DNA of 64,000 nucleotides from Pseudomonas koreensis (lineage in GTDB: Bacteria > Pseudomonadota > Gammaproteobacteria > Pseudomonadales > Pseudomonadaceae): the NCBI RefSeq assembly GCF_024169245.1, contig NZ_JALJWP010000001.1:5147501-5211500 (forward strand). Reading direction: 5' to 3'. Below the pieces are notes generated by a model, which saw nothing but the letters and a program-made list of their open reading frames with translations, did no database searches and was not told the DNA's origin. Of the stretch, positions 7,963 through 17,782 are shown in pieces (positions within the stretch are counted from its first letter, which is position 1; the number at the start of each line of letters is the position of its first letter). Made by a program: the position numbers and the translations under genes.

Positions 7963-10674
7963 ATGCTGATGAACACTCCACGCTTCACGCTCAAACCTTT
8001 GGTGGCAACGATGTCTCGCCACCGTTTTGTTCCGCTGTATCTGGTGGCCATGGGGATGGGCGCCGGGACCGTGCAAGCGGCCGAGGACGACAACAGCGCC
8101 ACGCCGGCAGCCGCTGTCGTGGCCGCGCCGACCACGCAACTGCAGCGGGTCGAAGTGACCGGTTCGGCGATTCGCCGGGTCGATGCGGAAACGGCGGTAC
8201 CGATCACCATTCTCAAGGCTGACGAGCTGCGCAAACAGGGCGTGACCACCACCGCCGAACTGGTCCAGCGCATCACTGGCAGTCAGTCGATCAACAACAG
8301 CGCCGGTTCGGTCGGCGCGGCCACCGGCGGGGCGTCCTTCGCCGACATGCGCGGCATCGGCGCGAACAAAACGCTGGTGCTGCTCAACGGTCGACGCCTG
8401 GCCAACAATGCCTTGTCCGGCACCAACTCGGCCGGCGGCGCGGTGGATCTGAACATGATCCCGTTTGCCGCCATCGAACGCGTAGAAGTGCTGCGTGACG
8501 GCGCCTCGGCCCTGTACGGCACCGACGCTATCGGCGGTGTGATCAACTTCATCACCAGGAAATCCCTCACCGACGGCGCGTTGACCCTCGGCGGTGAAAC
8601 ACCGACCCACAGCGGTGGCGGTGCGACCAAGGACATGAGCGCCAGTTGGGGCTACGGCGATCTGGAAGAAGACCGCTTCAACGTCCTCGGCGTGTTCAAC
8701 TACAACAAACAGCAGAACCTCGATGCCAACGACCGCTCCTTCGCCACCGACTACGCGCCCGGTCGCGGTCTCGATCAGACCTCCGGCACCGCGTTCCCGG
8801 GCAACTACAGCCAGAACGGCAACGCCACCAACCCGTTGGCCAACAGCAATTGCAACGGCCCCAACCTGATCGCCCGCGACGGCTTGTGCCGTTTCAGCAC
8901 CCGCGAATATATCGATCTGGTGCCGCAAACCGAGAAGACCTCATTCTTCGGCAAGACCACCGCCAAGCTCGGCGATGAACACAACGCCAACCTCGAATAC
9001 TTCTGGTCGCGCAACAACAACGCCGTCGCTGTCGGCCCGGCGCCACTGACCGGACTGAGCCTGGATTCCTCGTCGCCGTACTACCCCGGCAATGGCATCA
9101 CCCCGGCACCGACCGATTTCGCCCTCGACCCGACGCAACCGGTCGACGTCAACTGGCGTGAGACCGCCGCTGGCCCGCGTGAATCGAAAGACCAGAACAC
9201 CAGCCAGCGCTTCCTGCTCAGTTTCGATGGTCTGGTCGGCGGTTGGGATTACAACGTCGGCGCCTCGTACAACCAGAACAAAATCGTTTCCAGCGTCACC
9301 AGCGGCTACGTCAGTGACCAAGCGATGATCGACGGTCTGGCCAGCGGCTTGCTCAACCCGTTCGGCCCGCAAACCGCTGCCGGTCAGCAGTACATCGACG
9401 CCGCCGCGTACCACGGCGCCTACTCCACAGCCGTGGGCCGCGTCGCCGGTTTCGACGGCCGCGTCAGCCGTGAGATCGGCGACTGGTTCGGTGCCGGTCC
9501 TGCCGGTCTGGCGCTGGGTGGCGAGTACCGCAAGGAGAAATTCCATCAGGATTTCGAGTCGTTCGCCGGCGACATCCAGAGCCTGGGCATCGACCCGGCC
9601 GGCAGCGTTGAGGGTGATCGCAGCGTGAAAGCCGCCTATGCGGAAATCAACGTGCCAGTGCTCGACAGCCTCGAACTGTCCGCCGCTGTGCGTCACGACA
9701 AATACAGCGACTTCGGCAGCACCACCAACCCGAAATACTCGTTCCGTTATCAGCCGTTGAAAGAGCTGGTGGTGCGTGGTGCCTACAGTGAAGGTTTCCG
9801 CGCGCCGTCGCTGTACGAACTGTATTCGCCGCGCAGCATCACTTTCACTCAGGGTTACTACAACGACCCGGCACTGTGTACCGGCGGCGTGGTGCAACCG
9901 GGCGGTAACGGCGGGCGCGATTGCGGTCAGCAATTTCTCAATCAGATTGGCGGCAACGAAGATCTGGCCCCGGAGAAGGCGCGCAACGTCACCTTGGGTT
10001 TCGTCTACCAGCCGATCAGCAATCTGTCGGTGGGTCTGGATTTCTGGTGGATTCACATCTCCAACCAGATCCAGCCGTTCCCGGAATCCACCGTGTTCGA
10101 TCAGGCCGGATCCTACCCGGACCGTTTCGTGCGCAACGCCGACGGCACGCTCAACTACATCGTCACCGGCAACGCCAACCTAGGCATCGTCGAAACCAAC
10201 GGTGTCGACGTGTCGCTCGACTATCGCTTCCCGAACACGTTTTACGGTCAGTTCGGCCTCGGCCTGCAAGGCACCTATGTCGACGAGTACGACTTCCAGA
10301 GCACCATCAAAGGTCCGTTCACCGACAAGGTCGGCGACTTTCAGGGTGACGGCGTGATCGCGCGCTGGAAGCACAACCTCACCGGTAGCTGGACCTTCGG
10401 CGCGGCACGGGCGGCGCTGACCAACCGCTTCACCACCGGTTACAACGATTACGATCGCGAGACGCACGCGCGGGTGGCGTCGTATTCGGTGTGGGATCTG
10501 TCGGCCGGTTACACCTTCAACAAAGTGCTCGACGTGGATGCCGGGATGAAGAACGTCTTCGACCGCAACCCGCCGTTCTCCAACCAGGCCTACAACTTCC
10601 AGAGCGGCTATGACCCGCGCTACACCGACCCGCTGGGCCGAACATTGTTTGCGCGCATGACGTATCACTTCTGA
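7963..10674 (+). CDS. TonB-dependent outer-membrane receptor, large Oar/BtuB-like type
   Basis: 903 residues. The signal peptide ends about residue 43 (GAGTVQA-AED). The TonB box and plug domain follow (QLQRVEVTGSAIRR; LRKQGVTTTAELVQR; KTLVLLNGRRL; ERVEVLRDGASALYGTDAIGGVINFI), then a 22-strand barrel ending in RMTYHF with the terminal aromatic residue. There is no STN signalling domain, so it should not act through an ECF anti-sigma pair. It lacks siderophore-receptor hallmarks that I recognise. Its place between exbD and yejABEF points to a peptide-like ligand, which is inference. The ATG at 7963 has only a weak GGAAA ribosome site. Confidence 0.9.
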   Translation: MLMNTPRFTLKPLVATMSRHRFVPLYLVAMGMGAGTVQAAEDDNSATPAAAVVAAPTTQLQRVEVTGSAIRRVDAETAVPITILKADELRKQGVTTTAELVQRITGSQSINNSAGSVGAATGGASFADMRGIGANKTLVLLNGRRLANNALSGTNSAGGAVDLNMIPFAAIERVEVLRDGASALYGTDAIGGVINFITRKSLTDGALTLGGETPTHSGGGATKDMSASWGYGDLEEDRFNVLGVFNYNKQQNLDANDRSFATDYAPGRGLDQTSGTAFPGNYSQNGNATNPLANSNCNGPNLIARDGLCRFSTREYIDLVPQTEKTSFFGKTTAKLGDEHNANLEYFWSRNNNAVAVGPAPLTGLSLDSSSPYYPGNGITPAPTDFALDPTQPVDVNWRETAAGPRESKDQNTSQRFLLSFDGLVGGWDYNVGASYNQNKIVSSVTSGYVSDQAMIDGLASGLLNPFGPQTAAGQQYIDAAAYHGAYSTAVGRVAGFDGRVSREIGDWFGAGPAGLALGGEYRKEKFHQDFESFAGDIQSLGIDPAGSVEGDRSVKAAYAEINVPVLDSLELSAAVRHDKYSDFGSTTNPKYSFRYQPLKELVVRGAYSEGFRAPSLYELYSPRSITFTQGYYNDPALCTGGVVQPGGNGGRDCGQQFLNQIGGNEDLAPEKARNVTLGFVYQPISNLSVGLDFWWIHISNQIQPFPESTVFDQAGSYPDRFVRNADGTLNYIVTGNANLGIVETNGVDVSLDYRFPNTFYGQFGLGLQGTYVDEYDFQSTIKGPFTDKVGDFQGDGVIARWKHNLTGSWTFGAARAALTNRFTTGYNDYDRETHARVASYSVWDLSAGYTFNKVLDVDAGMKNVFDRNPPFSNQAYNFQSGYDPRYTDPLGRTLFARMTYHF

Positions 10675-10693
10675 CCGCTAACACCACACCCCT

Positions 10694-10782
10694 TGTAGGA
10701 GTGAGCCTGCTCGCGATAGCGTTTTTTCAGTCAACCCAGCAGGGTCTGACTTGGCCTCATCGCGAGCAGGCTCACTCCTACA
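10694..10782. repeat. Inverted REP pair, GAGCCTGCTCGCGA type
   Basis: TGTAGGAGTGAGCCTGCTCG and its reverse complement flank a 40-base centre between the receptor and yejA. It lies inside the presumed operon, 40 bases before the yejA start, so it could reduce or stabilise downstream message. Confidence 0.85.
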
Positions 10783-10821
10783 GTTTGATCTGTGTGCATT
10801 CAGGGATTAAGGAGTGACCTC

Positions 10822-12687
10822 ATGATTTTTTTGCGCAACATGGCGGGCCTGCTGCTCGGCAGTGCGCTGCTGTGCTTCGGGGCGTCGGCGCTGGCCGCCG
10901 GCAGTCACGCGCTGACGGTGTACGGCGAGGCGCCGAAGTATCCGGCCGGCTTCAAGCATTTCGATTTCGTCAACGCCGACGCACCCAAGGGCGGGTCGCT
11001 CAGCCGTGCGTCGATGGAGATCGGTCAGTACAACTACATCACGCCATACGCCGATCAGGGCATTTCCGTGGTGCAGATCAATGACTGGGTATACGCGCCG
11101 CTGGCGTTCCGTTCGCTGGATGAGCCCTACACGGTTTACGCTCTGGTTGCGCAGCAGATCGAACGCGACCCGGAAGGTTTGTGGGTGCGCTTCACCCTCA
11201 ACCCCAAGGCACGTTTTGCCGACGGCACGCCGATCACCGCCGAAGACGTGCGCTACACCTTCAACCTGCTGATGACCAAGGGCAGCCTGAGCTATCGCCA
11301 GCAATATGCCGACGTGCAGGACGTGCTGGTCGAAGGCCCGCGACAGGTGCGTTTCACCTTCAAGAACAACCTCAATCGCACCCTCGCGCTGGATCTGGCG
11401 ACGCTGCGCGTGCTGCCCGAGCATTGGTGGAAAACCCGTGACTTCGCCAATGGCGGCGGTTTCGAGCCACCGCTGGGCAGCGGCCCGTACCGGGTGAGCA
11501 AGGTCGACGCCGGGCGCAGCATCAGTTTCCAGCGCGATCCGGACTGGTGGGGCAAGGACCTGCCGGTGAGTCGCGGCATGTACAACTTCGACAGCCTGAC
11601 GGTGAATTTCTACGGTGACACCGACGTCGCTCGCCAACTGCTGCAGGCCGGTGCGTTCGACTACAACCGCGAGTTCTCCTCGTCCGGATACGTGGTCGGC
11701 TACGACAGCCCGGCGTTGCGCGACGGTCGCTTGCAGCAGGCGATTCTGGCGCCGGACAAACCCACGGCGGCGCAGGGCTTTGTGTTCAATCTGCAAAACC
11801 CGATCTTCCAGGATCGCCGCGTGCGTCAGGCGATCAGCCTGCTGTGGGATTTCGAGTGGACCAACAAGCAGATGATGCGCGGCTTTTACGTGCGCCAGAA
11901 CAGCTTCTGGCCGAAGAGTGAAATGGCCGCCACCGCGCTACCTGATGCCGAAGAATTGAAGATCCTCGAACCGCTGCGAGGGCAAGTCCCCGACGAGGTC
12001 TTCACCACGGTGTATCAGGCGCCGAAAACCGATGGCAGCGGCTACATCCGCGACAAGCAACTGCAAGCCTTGAAGCTGCTCGCCGAGGCTGGCTGGACGG
12101 CGCAACACAATCGCCTGGTCAACGCTGCGGGCGAGCCGCTGGAATTCACCTTTCTCGACGGTCAGGGCGGCTTCGATCGCATGCTGCTGCCGTTCAAACG
12201 CACCCTCGCGCAGATCGGTATCACGCTCAATCTGCGACGGATCGATTCGGCGCAATACATCAACCGTCTCAACGCCCGCGATTACGACATGATCGTCTGC
12301 GCTTTCCCGCGCAGTGGCGATCCGATCGTCTCCCCGGGCCGCGAGTTGTACAGCCTGTATGGCTCGCAAAGTGCCACGCAAGTCGGCAGCTCGAACGCGA
12401 TGGTGCTGGCCGATTCGGCGGTCGATCAACTGCTCGACGGGTTGGTCCAGGCCAACAGCCGCGAAGCCATGGTGCATTACGCCCGCGCTCTCGACCGGGT
12501 GCTGCAATGGGGTTACTACATGATTCCCAACTACTACTCCAAAGGCACGCCGACGGTGTATCAGAACCGTTTCGGCATGCCGCCCGTACAACCGGCGTAC
12601 GACGAAGGCCTCAACACCTGGTGGGAAGTCTCGGCCAGGCCCCTGACGACTCAGCAAATGAGCGCTCAGCTAGCGGGGGGGCAGTGA
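10822..12687 (+). CDS. yejA: Periplasmic solute-binding protein of a YejABEF-type peptide ABC transporter
   Basis: 621 residues, a family 5 extracellular solute-binding protein like YejA and MppA. The signal peptide is residues 1-24 (cleavage ASALA-AGS). Mature features include [30 protein letters not shown], the family signature region with [20 protein letters not shown], and the C-terminal TWWEVS. AAGGAG seven bases upstream fixes the ATG at 10822; a longer GTG-started reading from 10792 is not needed. It delivers substrate to the YejB/YejE permease. E. coli YejA and P. aeruginosa NppA relatives bind oligopeptides and peptide-nucleotide antibiotics. Confidence 0.92.
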   Translation: MIFLRNMAGLLLGSALLCFGASALAAGSHALTVYGEAPKYPAGFKHFDFVNADAPKGGSLSRASMEIGQYNYITPYADQGISVVQINDWVYAPLAFRSLDEPYTVYALVAQQIERDPEGLWVRFTLNPKARFADGTPITAEDVRYTFNLLMTKGSLSYRQQYADVQDVLVEGPRQVRFTFKNNLNRTLALDLATLRVLPEHWWKTRDFANGGGFEPPLGSGPYRVSKVDAGRSISFQRDPDWWGKDLPVSRGMYNFDSLTVNFYGDTDVARQLLQAGAFDYNREFSSSGYVVGYDSPALRDGRLQQAILAPDKPTAAQGFVFNLQNPIFQDRRVRQAISLLWDFEWTNKQMMRGFYVRQNSFWPKSEMAATALPDAEELKILEPLRGQVPDEVFTTVYQAPKTDGSGYIRDKQLQALKLLAEAGWTAQHNRLVNAAGEPLEFTFLDGQGGFDRMLLPFKRTLAQIGITLNLRRIDSAQYINRLNARDYDMIVCAFPRSGDPIVSPGRELYSLYGSQSATQVGSSNAMVLADSAVDQLLDGLVQANSREAMVHYARALDRVLQWGYYMIPNYYSKGTPTVYQNRFGMPPVQPAYDEGLNTWWEVSARPLTTQQMSAQLAGGQ

Positions 12688-12688
12688 C

Positions 12689-13753
12689 ATGCTGCGTTAT
12701 CTGAGTCGCCGTTTGCTGCTGATCATCCCTACGCTGCTGTGCATTCTGGTGGTGAATTTTCTTATCGTGCAGGCCGCGCCCGGCGGGCCGGTGGAACAAG
12801 CCATCGCCCGCCTGCAAGGCTTCGGCGGGCACAGCATGGGCGGTGGCGGCGAAGTTGCGGCGGTCGGGGGTGCCGGGCGCAGCAGCCGAGGTCTGGATCC
12901 GGCGCTGATCGAAGAAATCAAACACCATTACGGCTTCGACAAACCGCTGCACGAACGTCTATGGCTGCTGCTGAAAAACTACGCGCAACTGGATCTGGGC
13001 AACAGCTTCTTTCGCGGCGCCAAGGTCACCGACCTGATCGTGCAGAAACTGCCGGTGTCGTTGTCGCTGGGCCTGTGGGCGACGTTGATCACCTACCTGA
13101 TTTCGATCCCGCTGGGCATTCGCAAGGCAATCAGAAACGGCAGCGCCTTCGATGTCTGGAGCAGCACCGCAATCATCGTCGGCTATGCGATGCCGGCGTT
13201 TCTCTTCGCCATTCTGTTGATCGTGGTGTTCGCCGGGGGCAGCTACGTCAATTGGTTTCCGGTGCAGGGGCTGGTGTCGGACAACTTCGACAGCCTCGGC
13301 ACATTGGGCAAGGTCGGCGATTATCTCTGGCACCTGGTGCTGCCGGTTACTGCGCTGGTGATCGGCGGTTTCGCCACGCTGACGATCCTGACCAAGAACA
13401 GCTTTCTCAACGAGATCAGTCGCCAGTACGTGGTCACCGCACGAGCCAAGGGCCTGACCGAGAGGCGCGTGCTTTACGGCCATGTGTTTCGCAACGCCAT
13501 GCTGCTGGTGGTGGCCGGCGTGCCGTCGGCGCTGATCGAAGTGTTTTTCGCCGGCTCCCTGCTGATCGAAACCATCTTCAATCTCGATGGCCTCGGGCGC
13601 ATGAGCTACGAAGCGGCGGTGTCACGGGATTATCCGGTGGTGTTCGGCGCGCTGTTTCTGTTCACCCTGTTCGGCCTGCTGATCAAGCTGATCGGCGACC
13701 TCTGCTACACCCTGCTCGACCCGCGCATCGATTTCTCGGCGAGGACTGCCTGA
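12689..13753 (+). CDS. yejB: ABC transporter permease YejB
   Basis: 354 residues. The DppB-type permease begins [20 protein letters not shown], followed by the long Gly-rich periplasmic loop characteristic of YejB (about 45-75, [16 protein letters not shown]). Further helices and the EAA-loop that contacts the ATPase ([25 protein letters not shown] in part) follow. It forms the inner-membrane pore with YejE. It starts one base after the yejA stop and its stop overlaps the yejE start by one base, so the four yej genes are translationally coupled. Confidence 0.94.
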   Translation: MLRYLSRRLLLIIPTLLCILVVNFLIVQAAPGGPVEQAIARLQGFGGHSMGGGGEVAAVGGAGRSSRGLDPALIEEIKHHYGFDKPLHERLWLLLKNYAQLDLGNSFFRGAKVTDLIVQKLPVSLSLGLWATLITYLISIPLGIRKAIRNGSAFDVWSSTAIIVGYAMPAFLFAILLIVVFAGGSYVNWFPVQGLVSDNFDSLGTLGKVGDYLWHLVLPVTALVIGGFATLTILTKNSFLNEISRQYVVTARAKGLTERRVLYGHVFRNAMLLVVAGVPSALIEVFFAGSLLIETIFNLDGLGRMSYEAAVSRDYPVVFGALFLFTLFGLLIKLIGDLCYTLLDPRIDFSARTA

Positions 13754-14775
13754 TGTTCACACTGTCGCCTCTGGGCCAGCGCCGCGTCGCGCAATTCAAG
13801 GCCAACCGCCGTGGGCGCTGGTCAATGTGGCTGTTTATCGGCCTGTGCCTGATCTGCTTCGGTGGCGAGCTGATCGCCAACGACAAGCCGCTGGTGATTC
13901 GTTATCACGACGCTTTCTACTTTCCGATCCTCAGCGATTACCTGGAAACCGATTTCGGCGGCGAGCTGCCGTTTCAACCAGATTACGCCAGCAGCTATGT
14001 TCACAAACTGATCGAGGATCAGGGCGGCTGGATGCTGTTTCCGCCGATCCCGTTCAGCTACGACACGGTCAATTACGACCTCACCGAACCGGCGCCCAGC
14101 CCGCCGTCATCGAGCAATTGGCTGGGCACCGATGATCAGGCTCGCGATGTTCTGGCGCGGGTGATTTTCGGCACACGGATTTCCATTCTGTTCGCGCTGA
14201 TCCTCACCGCCATCAGCGCGTTGATCGGCATTCTCGCCGGGGCTTTACAGGGATATTACGGCGGCTGGGTCGACTTGCTCGGGCAGCGCGTACTGGAAAT
14301 CTGGTCGGGGTTGCCGGTGCTGTACCTGCTGATCATTCTGTCCGGCTTCGTCTCGCCGGGTTTCTGGTGGCTACTGGGGATCATGGCGCTGTTTTCCTGG
14401 CTGGCGCTGGTCGATGTGGTGCGCGCCGAGTTTCTTCGTGGACGCAATCTGGAGTACGTGAAAGCCGCGCGGGCGCTGGGCCTGACCGACAGCGAACTGA
14501 TGCGCCGGCACATTCTGCCGAACGCGATGACCTCCACCCTCACCTACCTGCCGTTCATTCTCACCGGCGCCATCGCCACTCTGACCGCGCTGGATTTTCT
14601 CGGCTTCGGCATGCCCGCCGGCACCGCGTCGCTGGGCGAGTTGATCGGCCAGGCCAAACGCAATCTGCAGGCACCGTGGCTGGGGCTGACGGCGTTTTTT
14701 GCCCTGGCGTTGATCCTGTCTTTGTTGGTTTTCATCGGTGAAGCGTGCCGAGATGCCTTTGATCCGAGGAGCTGA
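13753..14775 (+). CDS. yejE: ABC transporter permease YejE
   Basis: 340 residues. After an N-terminal helix (about 23-40, WSMWLFIGLCLICFGGELIA) there is a periplasmic domain with the YejE-specific YHDAFYFPILSDYLETDFGG-like region. A DppC-type core with GTDDQARDVLARVIFGTR and the EAA-loop EYVKAARALGLTDSELM follows. The start at 13753 is chosen because it overlaps the yejB stop (TGATG) and gives the expected N-terminus; the frame stays open far upstream only as antisense-like noise within yejB. Confidence 0.94.
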   Translation: MFTLSPLGQRRVAQFKANRRGRWSMWLFIGLCLICFGGELIANDKPLVIRYHDAFYFPILSDYLETDFGGELPFQPDYASSYVHKLIEDQGGWMLFPPIPFSYDTVNYDLTEPAPSPPSSSNWLGTDDQARDVLARVIFGTRISILFALILTAISALIGILAGALQGYYGGWVDLLGQRVLEIWSGLPVLYLLIILSGFVSPGFWWLLGIMALFSWLALVDVVRAEFLRGRNLEYVKAARALGLTDSELMRRHILPNAMTSTLTYLPFILTGAIATLTALDFLGFGMPAGTASLGELIGQAKRNLQAPWLGLTAFFALALILSLLVFIGEACRDAFDPRS

Positions 14776-14776
14776 C

Positions 14777-16411
14777 ATGCAAGACAACCTGATTGAAATT
14801 CGCGACCTGCGCGTGGCCTTCGCCGGGCAGGAAGTGGTGCACGGTGTGAACCTCGACATTCGCCGTGGCGAGTGTCTGGCGCTGGTCGGTGAATCCGGCT
14901 CGGGCAAGTCGGTGACGGCGCATTCGATCCTGCGTCTGCTCCCGGGCAAGAGCGTTAGCAGCAGCGGCGCGATTCGCTATAGCGGCGTAGATTTGCTGCA
15001 CGCCAGCGAACAGCAGATGCGCGGTCTGCGGGGCAATCGCATTGCGATGATCTTCCAGGAGCCGATGACCTCGCTGAACCCGTTGCACACGGTGGAAAAA
15101 CAGATCAGCGAAGTGCTGGAAATCCACAAGGGCCTCAAGGGCCGCGCCGCTCGTGCACGGACGCTCGAGCTGCTGGAACTGGTTGGTATTCACCAACCGT
15201 TACAGCGTCTGAAAGCCTATCCGCATCAGCTCTCCGGCGGTCAGCGGCAACGGGTGATGATCGCCATGGCGCTGGCCAACGAGCCGGAACTGCTGATTGC
15301 CGATGAGCCGACCACGGCGCTGGACGTGACCGTGCAACAGAAGATTCTCGAACTGCTGATCGAACTGCAGCAGCGCCTCGGCATGTCGTTGTTGCTGATC
15401 AGTCACGACCTCAATCTGGTACGGCGCATTGCTCAGCGGGTGTGCGTGATGCGTCAAGGCGAGATCGTTGAACAGGCCGACTGCGAAACGCTGTTTCGTG
15501 CGCCGCAGGATCCCTACAGTCGTTTGTTGATCGAAGCTGAGCCGAGCGGCGTGCCGGTGCCCAGTGAATACGAGCACAATCTGTTGGAAGTCGATGACTT
15601 GAAGGTGTGGTTTCCCCTGCCGAAAAAATTCTTCAGCCGCCAGCAGGATTACATCAAAGCGGTGGACGGGGTCAGTTTCACCCTGCAACGCGGCAAGACC
15701 CTGGGCATTGTCGGCGAGTCGGGTTCGGGCAAGTCGACGCTGGGGCAGGCGATCCTGCGACTGGTCGAATCAGAGGGCGATATCCGGTTCGGCAACAAGC
15801 AATTGAGCCTGCTCAATCAGCGCCTGATGCGCCCGTTGCGCCGGCAGATTCAAGTGGTGTTCCAGGACCCGTTCGGCAGCCTCAGCCCGCGCATGTCGGT
15901 GCAGCAGATCATTGCCGAAGGCCTGCTGACCCATGGCATCGGCAGCGAGGCCGAGCGTGAAGCAGCGGTGATCCGCGTGCTTGAGGAAGTCGGCCTCGAT
16001 CCGCAGAGCCGCCATCGTTACCCACACGAGTTTTCCGGCGGCCAGCGCCAGCGCATCTCCATCGCCCGCGCACTGGTGCTGGAACCGGCGCTGATCCTGC
16101 TCGACGAACCGACCTCGGCGCTGGATCGAACGGTGCAGAAACAGGTGGTGGAGTTGTTGCGCCAGTTGCAGATCAGGCACGGGCTGACTTATCTGTTCAT
16201 CAGCCATGATCTGGCGGTGGTGCATGCGCTGGCGCATGACTTGATGGTGATCAAGGATGGCAAGGTGGTTGAACAAGGATCGTCGCGCGAGATCTTCGCC
16301 GCGCCGCAACATCCGTACACCCAAGAGTTACTGAAAGCCTCGGGCCTCAAGCCTTACAGAGAGCCTTGTGGGAGCGAGCCTGGTCGCGAATGCGGTGCGT
16401 CAGTCACATAA
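14777..16411 (+). CDS. yejF: ABC transporter ATPase YejF (two fused nucleotide-binding domains)
   Basis: 544 residues. The first ATPase has Walker A GESGSGKS at 38-45, signature LSGGQRQ at 152-158 and Walker B LLIADEP at 172-178. The second has Walker A at 313-320, signature FSGGQRQ at 419-425 and Walker B ILLDEP at 440-445. It powers YejB/YejE. AGGAG five bases before the ATG supports the start. The stop is unusual: residues 531-544 ([14 protein letters not shown]) are read from a REP palindrome that begins at 16367, so the natural C-terminus has been extended into repeat DNA. The conserved core is complete, so the protein is probably functional. Confidence 0.95.
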   Translation: MQDNLIEIRDLRVAFAGQEVVHGVNLDIRRGECLALVGESGSGKSVTAHSILRLLPGKSVSSSGAIRYSGVDLLHASEQQMRGLRGNRIAMIFQEPMTSLNPLHTVEKQISEVLEIHKGLKGRAARARTLELLELVGIHQPLQRLKAYPHQLSGGQRQRVMIAMALANEPELLIADEPTTALDVTVQQKILELLIELQQRLGMSLLLISHDLNLVRRIAQRVCVMRQGEIVEQADCETLFRAPQDPYSRLLIEAEPSGVPVPSEYEHNLLEVDDLKVWFPLPKKFFSRQQDYIKAVDGVSFTLQRGKTLGIVGESGSGKSTLGQAILRLVESEGDIRFGNKQLSLLNQRLMRPLRRQIQVVFQDPFGSLSPRMSVQQIIAEGLLTHGIGSEAEREAAVIRVLEEVGLDPQSRHRYPHEFSGGQRQRISIARALVLEPALILLDEPTSALDRTVQKQVVELLRQLQIRHGLTYLFISHDLAVVHALAHDLMVIKDGKVVEQGSSREIFAAPQHPYTQELLKASGLKPYREPCGSEPGRECGASVT

Positions 16412-16455
16412 GTGCTGACTGACCCGACGCTTTCGCGAGCAGGCTCGCTCCCACA
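16367..16455. repeat. Inverted REP pair, GCGAGCCTG type, overlapping the yejF 3' end
   Basis: The left arm TGTGGGAGCGAGCCTGGTCG (one mismatch in the core) and right arm TTCGCGAGCAGGCTCGCTCC are reverse complements around a 40-base centre. The left arm and part of the centre are translated as the last 14 residues of YejF. Confidence 0.85.
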
Positions 16456-16579
16456 GGTTTGATCTTTGTGTTTGAAATTTATTTTTCCGGCACTGCATCC
16501 AATCGCCTCCGTCACGGGTAGTCCCTGTAACAGCCCACTCTGGTGCTGTCAGCGCACTACCTTTTCGGAGAATCATCGG

Positions 16580-17101
16580 ATGAACATCACCCAGCTGATT
16601 GGCTTCACCGGTTTGCTCGCCTTCACCGCGACCACCTTCGCCCAGAGCAGTTATCCCGACGCGATCAAGGTGCCGGACGGGCACAAGATTGCCCTGGAAA
16701 CCACCGGGGTTGGCGAGATCACCTACGAATGCCGCGACAAACCCAATATGGCCGGGCAGACCGAGTGGACCTTTGTCGGCCCGAAAGCGGTGCTCAATGA
16801 TCGCAGCGGCAAACAGGTCGGCACCTATTTCGGCCCGCCTGCTACCTGGCAAGCCAAGGACGGTTCGAAAGTCACCGGCACACAACTGGCCGTGGCGCCG
16901 TCGAGCCCGCGAAACCTGCCCTATCAACTGGTCAAGGCCAATCCGGCCGAGGGCAAAGGCGCGATGACCGGGGTCAGCTACATCCAGCGTGTTGCGCTCA
17001 AGGGCGGCGTGGCGCCGGGCAGCGAATGCACGATGGCGAACAAGGGCAAGCAGGAAATGGTGAAGTACCAGGCGGATTATATTTTCTGGGCGGCGAACTG
17101 A
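16580..17101 (+). CDS. Exported DUF3455 family protein
   Basis: 173 residues. The signal peptide is residues 1-22 (TTTFAQSSY). It is recognised as DUF3455 by PDAIKVPDGHKIALETTGVGEITYECR, the TEWTFVGPKAVL strand, the GPPATWQAKDGSKVTGTQ segment and the C-terminal SGxCT-like end (PGSECTMANKGKQEMVKYQADYIFW). Function is unknown; family members are often next to ECF sigma/anti-sigma pairs, as here. GGAG precedes the ATG by nine bases. It may be a target of the adjacent sigma factor. Confidence 0.8.
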   Translation: MNITQLIGFTGLLAFTATTFAQSSYPDAIKVPDGHKIALETTGVGEITYECRDKPNMAGQTEWTFVGPKAVLNDRSGKQVGTYFGPPATWQAKDGSKVTGTQLAVAPSSPRNLPYQLVKANPAEGKGAMTGVSYIQRVALKGGVAPGSECTMANKGKQEMVKYQADYIFWAAN

Positions 17102-17124
17102 TTTCGGATGTGTCACAAATTTCC

Positions 17125-17209
17125 TGTAGGAGCTGCGGCACGCTGCGATCTTTTGATTTGTCTTCTAAAAAGCAAGATCAAAAGATCGCAGCGTGCCGCA
17201 GCTCCTACA
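17125..17209. repeat. Inverted repeat, GCTGC-GCTGCGATCTTTTGAT type
   Basis: TGTAGGAGCTGCGGCACGCT and its reverse complement, with the shared GCGATCTTTTGAT/ATCAAAAGATCGC inner arms, form an 85-base hairpin between the DUF3455 and sigma-factor genes. Confidence 0.85.
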
Positions 17210-17254
17210 AGGGGATCTGTGTGGTTCCGGGAAATGTGAGCTAGATTGCACCCC

Positions 17255-17782
17255 ATGCCTTTAGCCGAATCCGTTTTCGATTACGAAGCCCGCCTCGCTG
17301 CCTGTGCCCGGGGAGAGCGCGCGGCTCTGCGCGATCTGTATGTGCAGGAAGGCCCGCGCTTGCTCGGCGTAGCCAAGCGATTGGTGCGCGATACGGCGCT
17401 GGCAGAGGACATTGTGCATGAGGCGTTCATCAAGATCTGGAACGGCGCCGCCGGGTTCGACCCGGCGCGCGGGTCGGCGCGGGGCTGGATGTTCAGCGTG
17501 GCCCGGCATCTGGCCTTGAATCAGCTGCGCAAGCAAAGTCGGGAAACGCCGTTCAGCGAAGAACATGAGGCCGCCGCGCCTGATGAGGCGGTCGATGTTC
17601 ACTCGGCTCGCATTCATCGCTGCCTCGAACAACTGGAACCGCAGCGGCGCAGCTGCATCCTCCACGCCTACGTCGACGGTTACAGCCACGCGCAGATATC
17701 CGCGCGCCTCGACACGCCGCTGGGCACGGTCAAAGCGTGGATCAAGCGCAGCCTCAATGCTTTGCGGGAGTGCATGGGATGA
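17255..17782 (+). CDS. ECF-type RNA polymerase sigma factor
   Basis: 175 residues. Sigma region 2 (about 20-90) contains LVRDTALAEDIVHEAFIKIW and SARGWMFSVARHLALNQLRK. Region 4 (about 118-170) contains LEQLEPQRRSCILHAYVDGYS, AQISARLDTPLGTVKAWIKRSL, which is the helix-turn-helix that reads the -35 element. The ATG at 17255 is preferred to the TTG at 17246, though neither has a strong ribosome site. It overlaps the anti-sigma gene by four bases (ATGA), the standard arrangement for an inhibited ECF factor of the SigK/RskA kind. Confidence 0.92.
   Translation: MPLAESVFDYEARLAACARGERAALRDLYVQEGPRLLGVAKRLVRDTALAEDIVHEAFIKIWNGAAGFDPARGSARGWMFSVARHLALNQLRKQSRETPFSEEHEAAAPDEAVDVHSARIHRCLEQLEPQRRSCILHAYVDGYSHAQISARLDTPLGTVKAWIKRSLNALRECMG

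Noticed and set aside
12739..13752. Upstream extension of the yejE frame through yejB
   Set aside because: Runs out of frame within yejB; the TGATG overlap at 13751-13755 and the known YejE N-terminus define the start.
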